64,000 bases of DNA, taken from contig JAJPHF010000033.1 in NCBI GenBank assembly GCA_021325365.1, positions 1 to 64,000 of the forward strand. Reading direction: 5' to 3'. How positions within the stretch are numbered: the stretch's first letter is position 1; each line of letters opens with the position of its first letter. This document shows, in pieces, positions 18,541 through 28,859 of the stretch. The notes under the pieces were generated by a model that made no database searches, was not told the origin of the DNA, and saw only the letters and a program-made list of their open reading frames with translations. The translations under genes were made by a program, and so were the position numbers. Source of the DNA: Pseudomonadota bacterium (lineage in GTDB: Bacteria; Chloroflexota; UBA6077; JAJPHF01).

Positions 18541-18924
18541 TCAGCCTCGCCGTTGCCGAGCCCCGTCACGGATTGGCTGCAAGTCGAGCACCTCGGCCAC
18601 CTCGTACCGTGGCGGGCTGGCCCGCTGCACCGGGCGCAGCCGCAGGTGCGCCGGGAAGTAGCCGCACCGCCCGTGCAGCTCCGCCAGGAGCGCGAGGGCC
18701 AGAAAATTCAGCGACGGCGGATTGACGAGCAGTGGCAGCGTCTGCCACTCCGCTGCCGACAGGCCGCAGGCGTCTGCCAGCGCCGCCGCCTGGGGCGCCA
18801 GCGGCTGCTGCACGTCCACCTGGCTCGCCACCTCGACCACGCGCTCGACCGCCTCCCCGAGCAGCGCCGCGATCTCACTCTGCTGCCGCGCCGTCAGCGG
18901 GTGCGCGAAGTTCAGTACGATCAC
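18541..18924 (-). CDS. csx15: Csx15, predicted ring nuclease
   Basis: This 127-aa protein starts MIVLNFAHPLT and contains PLLVNPPSLNFLALALLAELHGRCGYFPAHLRL, closely matching Csx15 as I recall it in both length and pattern. Csx15 is a small Rossmann-like protein of type III loci, predicted to break down or sequester cyclic oligoadenylate. Its start overlaps the stop of csx1 (18921-18924), so RNase and off-switch are made together. This gives a neat circuit: Cas10 makes the signal, Csx1 responds, Csx15 ends it. The ring nuclease role is a family-level prediction, not visible as a motif. Confidence 0.85.
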   Translation of the reverse strand: MIVLNFAHPLTARQQSEIAALLGEAVERVVEVASQVDVQQPLAPQAAALADACGLSAAEWQTLPLLVNPPSLNFLALALLAELHGRCGYFPAHLRLRPVQRASPPRYEVAEVLDLQPIRDGARQRRG

Positions 18925-20168
18925 CGGCGCACGCCTCCCGCGCCTGACATGGGCGGCGTGATCAAGCTGGCAAGCTGTGCCGGGAGCTTCGCCACGTCGC
19001 CGAGAATGCTGCGCACCGGTCGGGGCGAGCGACGCATCCCGCAGTGCGCCACGTCATTGCGCAGATCGCCGATCTGGTTCCACAGTTGCGCCCAGGAGTC
19101 GTCGACCTGCACGGCCCCGTGACCCGCTGCCGTCTCCCCTGCGGTTTGCTTCGTCCGCTTGGCCGCTGCCGCCTCACTGAGCAGCTTTTCTGCATGGTCG
19201 CGGTCGGCGATCACATCCCAGCCGTGCTGAAGGATAAAGCTCGAGATGACGTACTCTCGCGCCAGCAAGATTGCCTCAACCGCGCGCCCCCGCTCCACGT
19301 ACCAATCCAGCAGACGGCGCTGCACATCCAGATCGCGCCGGGCATCGGAGAGTGGATCGCTCAACGCCAGCGGCGCGTAGTCCGCGCGCACGCGGTCGAG
19401 CAGGACCGCGAACGGCTTGGCCCAGCGCGTGGCCTCGCTGTCTGCCGTCTCCAACCGACGGGCGAGCGTCGCCGCGGCCTCCATCATGGCGTGGGGGCGG
19501 GCAAGCTGCATGGCCTGAGAGACTTCGCCCAACGCCCCTGCGACGTTCTTCAATTGTCGGGGCAAGTCACTAGCAGAAGGCGTGGCCCGATGAGGGAGAT
19601 TGTGGGCCGCCTCCAGCGCTTGGGTCAGCGGCTTCGCCTCCCCCGTGCGCAGGAACTGCTCGGTGGCGGTAGTCCAGCGCAGCAGGGTCAGAAAGGGCGA
19701 CAGGTCAAACACTGGCGTTCGCCCTTGCTCGTCCCGGCTCTCCCAGGCGCCGTACACGAGCTTGTCGATATGCACACCCCGCGCTACCTGGAGGTAGGCG
19801 GCCGCGATGACCGCCAATACTGGCAGCGAGCGGTAACCGAACGTGACGTCTAGCAGCACCCCGTCGTCAGGCGACGACGGCAGCGCGCCTGTCAGCGCGT
19901 CGAACAGCTCCCAGATCTCTGCCTCGCTCTTGCCCTCGGGAATCTCCACTGCGCGCACTATATCGCTGAGCCCGCGCGCGGCCAGGTCCGCCTGCAGCCC
20001 AGCGAAGTGTTTTGCCCGCGCCGCGGCCGTCATCAACAGGCGCAGCTCGCGCGCCCCAAATAGCTCGCACACCGCGACCGGGAAATACGCCGTGCGGCAC
20101 TCGCGTCCATCAAACACGTAGCAGGCTTCGCTATAGTCGCTTAGCCCGAGGAAGCTGACCGCCCGCAT
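18921..20168 (-). CDS. csx1: Csx1/Csx2 CARF-HEPN ribonuclease
   Basis: This 415-aa protein starts at MRAVSFLGLSDYSEACYVF (an ATG 60 bp upstream, at 20228, would overlap cmr6). The N-terminal half is a CARF domain: LDVTFGYRSLPVLAVIAAAYL is the phosphate-binding segment typical of the TIGR02221 branch. The C-terminal half is helical and carries RNDVAH at about residues 369-374, the R-X4-H catalytic motif of HEPN RNases. Such proteins dimerise, bind cyclic oligoadenylate and then cut RNA without sequence specificity. It follows cmr6 by 56 bp and overlaps csx15. The catalytic residues are intact, so it is probably active. Confidence 0.93.
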   Translation of the reverse strand: MRAVSFLGLSDYSEACYVFDGRECRTAYFPVAVCELFGARELRLLMTAAARAKHFAGLQADLAARGLSDIVRAVEIPEGKSEAEIWELFDALTGALPSSPDDGVLLDVTFGYRSLPVLAVIAAAYLQVARGVHIDKLVYGAWESRDEQGRTPVFDLSPFLTLLRWTTATEQFLRTGEAKPLTQALEAAHNLPHRATPSASDLPRQLKNVAGALGEVSQAMQLARPHAMMEAAATLARRLETADSEATRWAKPFAVLLDRVRADYAPLALSDPLSDARRDLDVQRRLLDWYVERGRAVEAILLAREYVISSFILQHGWDVIADRDHAEKLLSEAAAAKRTKQTAGETAAGHGAVQVDDSWAQLWNQIGDLRNDVAHCGMRRSPRPVRSILGDVAKLPAQLASLITPPMSGAGGVRR

Positions 20169-20224
20169 TCTCCGCACTCCTGCCACTTCGCCTACCGCCG
20201 AGTCCCGGAGCCGCGCCGCTCGTT

Positions 20225-21565
20225 TCACAGTCTGCTAATCAGAACGACCTCGTCGCCCTGCAAGTCGAACCGCACACGCGCCCGGCGCGGCGGGAAGTTG
20301 CCCCGAATGACCGCCGTATTGAACCGGTACACGACGTGCGTCTCGTCGTCTTCGACGTGGCCGCGCTTCGTCTTCGCCGAATCAATATCCCTGATGACGC
20401 CATAGCGGGTTACAGTTAGCGGGGGTGGCGGCGCGGGTGGTGGCGCAGGCTCGGCCGGCCGTGCCGGCAACTCGGGACGCGCGGCGATGGCCGCGGTCGT
20501 GGTGCCTGCCGGCGCGCCGGGTCGCTCGTGGCCCACTTCCCGGGCAGAGCCGGCAGGGGCGAGCGGCGCGTCCCCCGGCCCCGTGATGAAGTACCCATAC
20601 CCGGCGCTCGTCTTCGCGCCCGCCCCGAGCGCCATCAGGCCATCCGCCAGCCAGGCCCGCGCCTGGTCGCGCAGCTCGCGGCTCGCGGCGTCGAGAGGGC
20701 CGCGCCAGCCCACCGCGAAGCGAAACGCCGTGCCCGCCGCGACGGCGAGGAAGTACACGGGCCGCGGGTTCTGATCGTCCGTCGGCGGGCGTCGGTGCGC
20801 CCCAGCGCCATAATGCTCGGGATAGTGCGGATTCATGATGTCCAGCTCAAGGCGCGGCGGCGGGCCAGGAACGGCGCGAGGAATCGCGTCCAGGAACACG
20901 GCGCGTCCTGCTGCTGCCTGCGTGCCGAAAATGGCGCGGAAGGCCGCGGCCAGCATCATCGCCGCCTCGGCCCCGGCCCCACATACCTGCAAGCGGCGCC
21001 GGAACTCCGCGTCGTCCGGCGCGCTCAGCGCCTCGTCCAGTCGCGTGAGATCCGCGGCGTCGAGTCGCTCTGCTACGGCGAGCCGGCCGGCCGCGCGCGC
21101 CAGGCCCTTCACACTGCTGGCAGGCAGCATGGGGAAGCCGTAGCGATGGAAGGTGAAGCCCACCTCCAGCGGCCCACTCTGCCCGAGCCCCGTGATCAGC
21201 CGCCACTCGGTCGCCAGGCCGAAGGGCTCGGCGCCGATTGCCGCGGCCGCCGCCTCCCAGCGCCGGTTCCAGGCCACGAGCAGCCGTACGTCGCCCCGCT
21301 GGCCCGCCTCCACCACTGTCTCCAGCCCGCGCTGCTTCGCCGTGGGCTCTCCCGGCCGCGGGCGGGACGGTATGCCCCAGTCCGGGGCAAAGCGCGTGAA
21401 AACCAGTCCCGGGTTCTGTGGCGATACGTCCCGGTGCCGTTCCCACGCTTCGGCGCTCGCCCGAGGAATCGGGAGCGAGTACGCGGGGCCGGGGCCGCGG
21501 GGCGCGCCGCCCTCGGGGCCGGCCGGCGGGCGCCCCGGCGGGCGCCGCCCAAGGGGCTCTCTCAT
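20225..21565 (-). CDS. cmr6: Cmr6 with a C-terminal OB/cold-shock-like extension
   Basis: This 446-aa protein starts at MREPLGRRP, overlapping cmr5 by 4 bp. The core (residues about 95-340) has the Cmr6 pattern: TGLGQSGPLEVGFTFHRYGFPMLPASSVKGLAR near residue 120 and the final GLMALGAGAKTSAGYGYF glycine-rich loop. Cmr6 caps the 3' end of the Cmr effector filament. It is longer than usual: after a Pro/Ala linker, the last 60 residues read YGVIRDIDSAKTKRGHV, VVYRFNTAVIRG and ARVRFDLQGDEV, which looks like a cold-shock or OB-fold nucleic-acid-binding domain. The fusion is inferred by eye. Confidence 0.9.
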   Translation of the reverse strand: MREPLGRRPPGRPPAGPEGGAPRGPGPAYSLPIPRASAEAWERHRDVSPQNPGLVFTRFAPDWGIPSRPRPGEPTAKQRGLETVVEAGQRGDVRLLVAWNRRWEAAAAAIGAEPFGLATEWRLITGLGQSGPLEVGFTFHRYGFPMLPASSVKGLARAAGRLAVAERLDAADLTRLDEALSAPDDAEFRRRLQVCGAGAEAAMMLAAAFRAIFGTQAAAGRAVFLDAIPRAVPGPPPRLELDIMNPHYPEHYGAGAHRRPPTDDQNPRPVYFLAVAAGTAFRFAVGWRGPLDAASRELRDQARAWLADGLMALGAGAKTSAGYGYFITGPGDAPLAPAGSAREVGHERPGAPAGTTTAAIAARPELPARPAEPAPPPAPPPPLTVTRYGVIRDIDSAKTKRGHVEDDETHVVYRFNTAVIRGNFPPRRARVRFDLQGDEVVLISRL

Positions 21566-21951
21566 CTGCCGTTTCCCCCGCCCAGTAAGTCTGCTTCGGC
21601 GAAGCGCTTCACCCAGCCCAGGAACGCCATCGCCTCCACCGTCGCCCGCCGGTAGTCGTCGGTGGTCGCGGTTTGCGCGATCCACCGCACGACGTCCTGC
21701 CCTTCGCCTCCGAGCGACCGAGCGCGCAACGCGGTGGCAACGTCGTTCAGAAGCTTGCCGTGCGCGGCAGTGCCCTTCGCCCGCCAGAAGGCCAATGTCT
21801 GCCCGAGCCCGTTCGCCTGGATTTCGGCCGGCGCGCCGCGCGCCAGCCGCCGGTAGTCTTCGGCATAGTGCTTCCCATTGACCTGGACCTGCTGCACGCA
21901 CTCCCAGGCCCGCCCGGCGCGCTCCTGCTCGAGCGACCGCTGCTGACTCAT
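21562..21951 (-). CDS. cmr5: Cmr5 small subunit
   Basis: This 129-aa, mostly helical protein starts MSQQRSLEQERAGRAWECV, the usual Cmr5 opening, and includes MKLLNDVA-type helices and WRAKGTAAHGKLL. In the Cmr complex, Cmr5 lines the target strand along the Cmr4 backbone. A longer reading frame begins upstream at 22188 but lies within cmr4, so the ATG at 21951 is chosen. It is 32 bp after the cmr4 stop and overlaps cmr6 by 4 bp. Confidence 0.9.
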   Translation of the reverse strand: MSQQRSLEQERAGRAWECVQQVQVNGKHYAEDYRRLARGAPAEIQANGLGQTLAFWRAKGTAAHGKLLNDVATALRARSLGGEGQDVVRWIAQTATTDDYRRATVEAMAFLGWVKRFAEADLLGGGNGR

Positions 21952-21983
21952 GCGCGCCTCCTCTCCGGATGCGGCGTGCGGCT

Positions 21984-22925
21984 TCACGACGCGCCCCCCA
22001 GCACGAAGCGCAGCGCCACGATCCCTTGCCCGGTCGTCTCGTCGCCGCCTAACTGCACGCGGTCGAGCCCGAGCGCGGCGACCTCTTGCAGCACTGCGCT
22101 GGCCGCCAGCTTCCGCTCGCTTCGCGAGCCAGTCGCCAATAGCGGCGCGTATAGCAGGGTGTCCACGGGAAGGCTCTCGGTCGTCCACAGCCCGGTGTCA
22201 GCCACGGTCTTCGAACCCGGGTCCAGGCGCACGTGAGTCTGCACCTCCGTGGCATACAGCGCGAAGTCGCGGCAGGCGTCCTCGGGCAGTACGCACAGCC
22301 GCCGCGGCAGGACTTCGCGCCAGTACGCGTACACGTCGTCCTGGCCGGCAGCGGCGGCGGGCAGAGCGTGCGCCGCGAGCCAGGCGCCGATCGCGGCCAC
22401 CGATCCATCGGGCGCCTGGCGCGGCTGGAAGCTGAACTCTTCAAGCACGACCTGGCCGCCGGCAAGCAGATCGTCGCCGCTCACCCAGGCCTCGTCGCGG
22501 CCGGGCGCGTCGGGCAGCCGCCAGTCCGGCGGCGTGCCGGCCAGCTCCGCCCGCCGCTGGAACCGCGCCAGGAGATCGCGGCTCGTCACCCAGGCAAAGA
22601 CGCCCGCCAGCGAGCGCACCGGGAACAGCAGCAGGCTGGCATCGCCCACCGACAGAGCCCCCGCGTGGTCGCTCGGAGCCGCGCCGGCCCCATTGCTCGC
22701 GCCTGGCGGCGCCGGGCCGAAAACCGTCTCCCATACGGCCCGGTCCATGCCGCGCGCCTGCGCTTCGGCTCGCAGCCGGCCCTTGAGGCTACTCGCCTGG
22801 ACGATCGGGTACTGGGTGGTGCGCTCGCGCTGAATCGGCAGATCGACGGCCCCGAGCCCGCGGGCCGTGCCCGCGTGGAGCGGCGTTTCGACGTAGATGA
22901 ACAACAATCCCGTCGCCTCAAACAC
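21984..22925 (-). CDS. cmr4: Cmr4 backbone subunit (target RNA nuclease)
   Basis: This 313-aa RAMP protein begins LLFIYVETPLHAGTARGLGAVDLPIQRE. D28 in that segment corresponds to the conserved catalytic aspartate that cuts target RNA at 6-nt steps. YPIVQASSLKGRLRAEA follows, then a C-terminal glycine-rich LGGDETTGQGIVAL. Cmr4 copies stack along the crRNA. It overlaps cmr3 by 8 bp. Target RNA cleavage is expected to be intact. Confidence 0.95.
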   Translation of the reverse strand: MFEATGLLFIYVETPLHAGTARGLGAVDLPIQRERTTQYPIVQASSLKGRLRAEAQARGMDRAVWETVFGPAPPGASNGAGAAPSDHAGALSVGDASLLLFPVRSLAGVFAWVTSRDLLARFQRRAELAGTPPDWRLPDAPGRDEAWVSGDDLLAGGQVVLEEFSFQPRQAPDGSVAAIGAWLAAHALPAAAAGQDDVYAYWREVLPRRLCVLPEDACRDFALYATEVQTHVRLDPGSKTVADTGLWTTESLPVDTLLYAPLLATGSRSERKLAASAVLQEVAALGLDRVQLGGDETTGQGIVALRFVLGGAS

Positions 22926-23988
22926 GGTCCCACTCCTCGACCAGTATCTGCCCGAACCCGATCGCCGCGCCCCAATCCGTCACGGCCTGCTGCACGAGGC
23001 CGGGACGCAGCCGCGCCGCGCCGCCGCTCTCGAAGTAATAGACGCTGCCGGCCGGCACGTAGCGCCGTGCGGGCTTGTGGCTGGCGCGGGCCAGATCGAA
23101 GCCGCCCACGCTCTCGTAGCGCCCGACCGCCGCCGCCACGAGCTCGACGCCGCCGTCGAAGTAAGCGCCCCAGTCCTCGCCCAGCGGGCGCCAGCCATCG
23201 CGGAAGAAGGTCGGCGTCGCGAAGTACAGCTTGAAGCGCGCCGGCAGCGGGTCCGGCGGCGCCGGCCAGCGGAGCGCCGACACCTGCTCGAACGAGGCGC
23301 CGCGGGCCTCGCCGCCGAGCCGCAGCAGCCCCCGCGGCGGCCAACCCGTGTAGCCTTGCACCTCGGCCAACAGCCCGACGTCTGTCCGCGGCCGGATGAA
23401 GTCGGCCTCGTACAGCGCGCCCTCCTCGCTGGTCCGTCGAGCGTCGTTGATGCCGATGCCGAGGCGGCTCTCGCGGCAGAACAGCGTGTCGCCTTCCACG
23501 GCGCGGACCGGCTCGCCCCGCAGGTAGGCTCGCAAGTCCGCCTCAGCCAGCCACAGGCCCGCGCGGCCCTTCGTCGGCGCGTCCGCCAGACCGAGCAGCC
23601 GTGGCGTGGGCGCGCTGGTGAGCAAGGTGGCGGGCGGCGGTTGGGGCGGCGCGGCCGGCTGCAAAGTCCAACGGCCATCGCGCTGAAGGGCGATGGAGTC
23701 GGCCGGCTGCGGCAGGAACCGCACTACCGTATCGGCTGCCCGCCGGGCCAGGAACGGACCGCGCAGCCGCAAGTCCTTGAAGTCGTCCGCGGTGCCGACC
23801 GCCGCGGCAATCGCCCGCTGGTCGCGCAGGTCCACGCCCTGAACGACCAGATGGTGCGACCGAATCGCGCCCTGGAGCACCGTGGGATACGGCGGGAAGA
23901 CGCTTTCGGCCCGATGGTCGCTGAGGGCGTCGAACGGGCGCCCATCGCGGAACAGCCACACGTCGACCGGTTCCAGGAAGAGGTCCAT
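22918..23988 (-). CDS. cmr3: Cmr3 (Cas5-like, crRNA handle binding)
   Basis: This 356-aa protein begins MDLFLEPVDVWLFRDGRPFDA, the well-known Cmr3 start, and continues PPYPTVLQGAIRS. Near the end it has PAGSVYYFE and a final IGFGQILVEEW glycine loop. Cmr3 sits next to Cmr2 and holds the crRNA 5' handle. Its ATG overlaps the cmr2 stop (ATGA at 23986-23990). Confidence 0.95.
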   Translation of the reverse strand: MDLFLEPVDVWLFRDGRPFDALSDHRAESVFPPYPTVLQGAIRSHHLVVQGVDLRDQRAIAAAVGTADDFKDLRLRGPFLARRAADTVVRFLPQPADSIALQRDGRWTLQPAAPPQPPPATLLTSAPTPRLLGLADAPTKGRAGLWLAEADLRAYLRGEPVRAVEGDTLFCRESRLGIGINDARRTSEEGALYEADFIRPRTDVGLLAEVQGYTGWPPRGLLRLGGEARGASFEQVSALRWPAPPDPLPARFKLYFATPTFFRDGWRPLGEDWGAYFDGGVELVAAAVGRYESVGGFDLARASHKPARRYVPAGSVYYFESGGAARLRPGLVQQAVTDWGAAIGFGQILVEEWDRV

Positions 23989-25760
23989 CAGTCGCGCCCT
24001 CCCGCGGCCACGAACCGCGCGAACACCAGCCAGCGCCCGAGTTCGCTCGTCGCCTCCCGCGCTGCCGCCGGCTCCGAGGGGGCACCGGCCGGATCGTGCC
24101 CGTCCGGCTCCTGCGCGGTCGTCTCGCCCAGCGCTGCCGCCCACGCGCGGAGCCGCGTCGCCCACTCGTCCGGGGCGGGCGCCCGCGGGTGGCCCGCCTG
24201 CCGATGACGGCCCAGCAGCCGCCGCAGCTCCCCCTCCAGGCGCGCATCGGCGGCCGGTAGCGCCGCCGCGATGCCCACGACCTCGTAGGCGAAGCGACCG
24301 GACAACGGCGGGCCGTCGCGGTCCTCCCGGAACAATTCGACCAATGCACTAAACGTGTCGCCCATCGCCGCCCACGGACTGCGCAGGTCCGTCGTCTCGC
24401 CACTGCGCCGCACCACGCGCACCCCCACCGCCGCCTTGCCCCGCACCAATTTTGCCCGCTGCTCGGCGGCGCGCGCCGCCTGCAAGGTCGCATCCAGCGG
24501 GTAGAGGTGGTGGGCGATGGCCAGCCCAGCGGACGCCGTGCATCCCGTCACCTCAAAGAATTGTTGGGCCAACACCTGCGCCAGCGGCAACGCCCGGGCC
24601 AGCGGGACGAGCAGCAGCACGTCGTCGCCCCCGGCATACACCGGCTGTGCTTCGTACGGCGTCATCGCCGCGAGCGCCCCGGCCGCGAACGCCGCCAGGC
24701 GCTCGCTTAATCGGCGGTGCGCCGCCGGGCCGCCCCGGGCTCCATCGGCCACGCGCGCGCCCATGTCGTCGCCGTCGAGCACCAGCACGGCGTAGTAGGG
24801 CGAGGGGGGCCCGCCTGCCTCGCGGGAGAGATGGTGCAACGCCTCGCGCGCTCGCTCCAGCGCGCTATCGTCCGGCTGCTGTAGCCCGTAGCTGTCCTGC
24901 AACCTCGCCGGGGTCAGGGTCTCCCGGTACAGCAGGTCTCCGTCGTACGGCCAATCGGGATCGCCGCGGACTTTGTAGGGGTGCAGTGCTTCCACCGCCG
25001 AGCGATAGGCGGCGAGGTGGGGACGGGCTCGCGCGAGGAAGTCGGCGCTGGCCACCGTGCTGGTCGAGGCCAGCCGCGCCCCTTCTGCAAGCGGACTGAA
25101 CCGTTTGATCACGCCGAGCGCGTCCAGGCGCTCGCGGCCGCCGGGGCGGAGCCGGGCCGGGGGCGCGGCCTCGCTCGCGGCGAGCCAGTATGCTCTGGCA
25201 TCCTGACCGGCGAGGTGCAGCGCCGCGCGGCGGCCGCTCAGGCTGTCCTTCAGCCCCGGCTCCTCGGCGGGCGCAAAGGCGCGCGTCCGCTTGGCCGCCT
25301 CCACCGCGCGGCTGGCCTGCTCGTAGGCCTCGGCGTAGGGGCAGCCGTCCTGGGCGGCGGCCGCCCAGTACACCTCCCACAAGGTGTGTGTTTGACGCTG
25401 CCAGGTCTCCTCCCAGATGGCGTCGCCCTGGGGCGCCAGCGCGCCGACGTCCCGCCGAAACCGCTCCCGCGCCGCCCCCGCGAGCCGCTGCCACTCCGCG
25501 AGCAATGCTGCCTGCGCCGCGCGGACGGCGGCCTCCGCGCGCTCCCAGGGCACGAGCGCTACCAGCTTGTTCGGCGCGTCCTGTGACGCGTCCACGTTCG
25601 CCGGATAGACGAGCTCGCCGTGCTGCTGGAGCACGGTCCCCGCGGCCCTGGCGAGCGCCACCAGCGTCTGGCTCCCCGCGCGCAGATCGCTCACCCGCCG
25701 CGCTTCGGCGATAAACGTCTGCACCGGGCTAAAGGTGAAAATCAGCACAGCATCAGACAT
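23988..25760 (-). CDS. cmr2: Cmr2/Cas10 without HD domain, GGDD cyclase intact
   Basis: This 590-aa protein begins MSDAVLIFTFSPVQTFIAEARRVSDLRAGS, the normal start of the first cyclase-like region. The GGDD motif is at residues 377-380 (VYAGGDDVLLLVPL), and the first palm region has VLDGDDMG near residue 330. The common N-terminal HD nuclease domain of Cas10 is absent, so the protein is short for the family. Expected activity is therefore cyclic oligoadenylate synthesis on target RNA binding, without DNA cutting. The start at 25760 overlaps cmr1; an upstream ATG at 25907 lies inside cmr1. The C-terminal 100 residues are helical. Confidence 0.95.
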   Translation of the reverse strand: MSDAVLIFTFSPVQTFIAEARRVSDLRAGSQTLVALARAAGTVLQQHGELVYPANVDASQDAPNKLVALVPWERAEAAVRAAQAALLAEWQRLAGAARERFRRDVGALAPQGDAIWEETWQRQTHTLWEVYWAAAAQDGCPYAEAYEQASRAVEAAKRTRAFAPAEEPGLKDSLSGRRAALHLAGQDARAYWLAASEAAPPARLRPGGRERLDALGVIKRFSPLAEGARLASTSTVASADFLARARPHLAAYRSAVEALHPYKVRGDPDWPYDGDLLYRETLTPARLQDSYGLQQPDDSALERAREALHHLSREAGGPPSPYYAVLVLDGDDMGARVADGARGGPAAHRRLSERLAAFAAGALAAMTPYEAQPVYAGGDDVLLLVPLARALPLAQVLAQQFFEVTGCTASAGLAIAHHLYPLDATLQAARAAEQRAKLVRGKAAVGVRVVRRSGETTDLRSPWAAMGDTFSALVELFREDRDGPPLSGRFAYEVVGIAAALPAADARLEGELRRLLGRHRQAGHPRAPAPDEWATRLRAWAAALGETTAQEPDGHDPAGAPSEPAAAREATSELGRWLVFARFVAAGGRD

Positions 25761-26955
25761 AGCGCGCCTCGCGTGCATTCGGGAAGCTCTCGGTAATCCA
25801 GCGCTCGATAAGCTGGTAGTCGGACGGCGGCGGGAGCGTCGGGCGCCCGCCGCCCGCGGCCAATTGTGCCCCCTCGGGCAGGAAGCGGGCACGGAAGAGT
25901 GTGGCAATGCCCACGCCTTTGCCCTCGGTCGTCCTGGACACGTGGAGCCACAGTGGCGAGGCTCGCCGCTCTATTCGACGACTATCGAGCTGCGCCTGGA
26001 CGGTGCCAGAGGACCCGTTGGCATACCGATATGGAATCGGTAGCCCGAATGCGGCGCGCTCCACCGTCGGGATCGCCGCCCCCTGCAGCCAGCGCGCCAC
26101 GTTCTGATGGTCCGGTTCGCGATAGGTGCGGAAATCGCGCAAGGCCGCTCCCACCGCCTCTACGGCGTCGCGCGGCGTCGGCCACACGCCGAGCAGCCAC
26201 ACCCCGCACGCCGCCGGGTGCAGCACGTCAAAGGCGGTCGGCACAGATACGTCGGTGCGGCCGTGGGGGGCAAACTGCTCGCGCACGCGGCACAGCCCGG
26301 CGCCAAGCTCGTCGGCCAGGTGGGTCGGGTCGCTCCCCGCGAGTGCGAAGCGCAACCCTCCTGACTCGACGCCCTCGCGTACGCTGAGACTGCCGGCCGT
26401 GCGGCGCGACCGTGATCCTACACCGCCGAGCTGCACGAGGAGCCAGAGCGCGGCCAGAGCCTCATTCAGCGCGTCGTCTCGTGCGCCCGGACGGAGGCCA
26501 AGCTCAAGGGTGAACTGTGTGCTCTCCGCGGGATAGTATTGCTTCGCCGCCTGCCAATTGCCCCGCTCGCGATTGCCACTCTCGGCCATCGACCAGTATA
26601 GATAATCGCGCCCGGTAGGCTGCCGCAGCGGGGGACGGCCCTCCCTGGGAATCGTTCTCGTGGGTCCCCGCTGGTAGGCTTGCGCCTCCGGCAGCGCGCC
26701 GTGCCGGAGGCGGACCGTAACTGCCGAGGCGCCACCCTGCGTCGCCTCCGGGCTGCCGAAGACCGCGGCCTCCGCGTGCCCCACAGCCGCAGCGTTGTCG
26801 CCCAGCGCGCCGCCGAGGGCCGCCCGGAGCCAATAGCGCAGCGCGCCGCGGAACGCGGGCGGCCGCAGCTCGGGCTTCGCGCGCGGTTGGGCCCCCGCGA
26901 GAAAGAGCGGCGTGACGGTTTCTAGCGTCACCGCTAGGCTACGGAGATTGGGCAT
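25753..26955 (-). CDS. cmr1: Cmr1
   Basis: This 400-aa protein begins LRSLAVTLETVTPLFLAGAQP and continues LRPPAFRGALRYWLRAALGG, the typical Cmr1 N-terminal RAMP pattern. VGSRSRRTAGSL near residue 185 is the second glycine-rich loop. Cmr1 sits at the 3' end of the crRNA in the effector. It is the first cmr gene and overlaps cmr2 by 8 bp. Only 58 bp separate it from the broken nurA-herA gene upstream, so the promoter for the type III operon may lie in that gene or before it. Confidence 0.93.
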   Translation of the reverse strand: MPNLRSLAVTLETVTPLFLAGAQPRAKPELRPPAFRGALRYWLRAALGGALGDNAAAVGHAEAAVFGSPEATQGGASAVTVRLRHGALPEAQAYQRGPTRTIPREGRPPLRQPTGRDYLYWSMAESGNRERGNWQAAKQYYPAESTQFTLELGLRPGARDDALNEALAALWLLVQLGGVGSRSRRTAGSLSVREGVESGGLRFALAGSDPTHLADELGAGLCRVREQFAPHGRTDVSVPTAFDVLHPAACGVWLLGVWPTPRDAVEAVGAALRDFRTYREPDHQNVARWLQGAAIPTVERAAFGLPIPYRYANGSSGTVQAQLDSRRIERRASPLWLHVSRTTEGKGVGIATLFRARFLPEGAQLAAGGGRPTLPPPSDYQLIERWITESFPNAREARYV

Positions 26956-27013
26956 TCCTCACCTCCTGGTCGCCGCCGGGCCCCCTCGATGCCGGTGGAC
27001 GGCGACGAGCATC

Positions 27014-28556
<1,543 letters not shown>

Positions 28557-28621
28557 GCTGCCCTCCGCTCCCGCGCCGGGGCGCCAGCACGCCCCGGCGC
28601 GCGCTCGCCCCTCGCTCCTGG

Positions 28622-28648
28622 TTCCGCGCCCGCGCCCGAAGTTCGACA
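28622..28648 (-). promoter_or_regulatory. Dispersed motif upstream of nurA-herA
   Basis: On the minus strand this reads TGTCGAACTTCGGGCGCG followed by GGCGCGGAA. Related copies lie at 17423-17450 (upstream of the 67-aa gene) and at 8662-8689 and 8738-8760 (upstream of cas4). In three cases it is about 34-66 nt before a start codon. The GAACTT core resembles an ECF-type -35, but no matching -10 was found. It may be a promoter element, an operator or a mobile short repeat. Confidence 0.4.
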
Positions 28649-28859
28649 CCCTGGCGCGCCGCCACCGCGCGGCCGCGCCGTCGAGTGTAGTGGATTCCGC
28701 CGCGACTGGCGAGGTTCGGGGGCGCGGGCTACGGGGCGAGGCCCAGGCGCTGCAGGAAGGGGCTCGTGGCGGGCGGCGGCGCGAAGCGCGCGGCGTCGAT
28801 TTTCGCCACGGCAAGTGGCAGGCCAAACGTGGTGATGCGCAGGTGGGCGGTGCCGCCAG

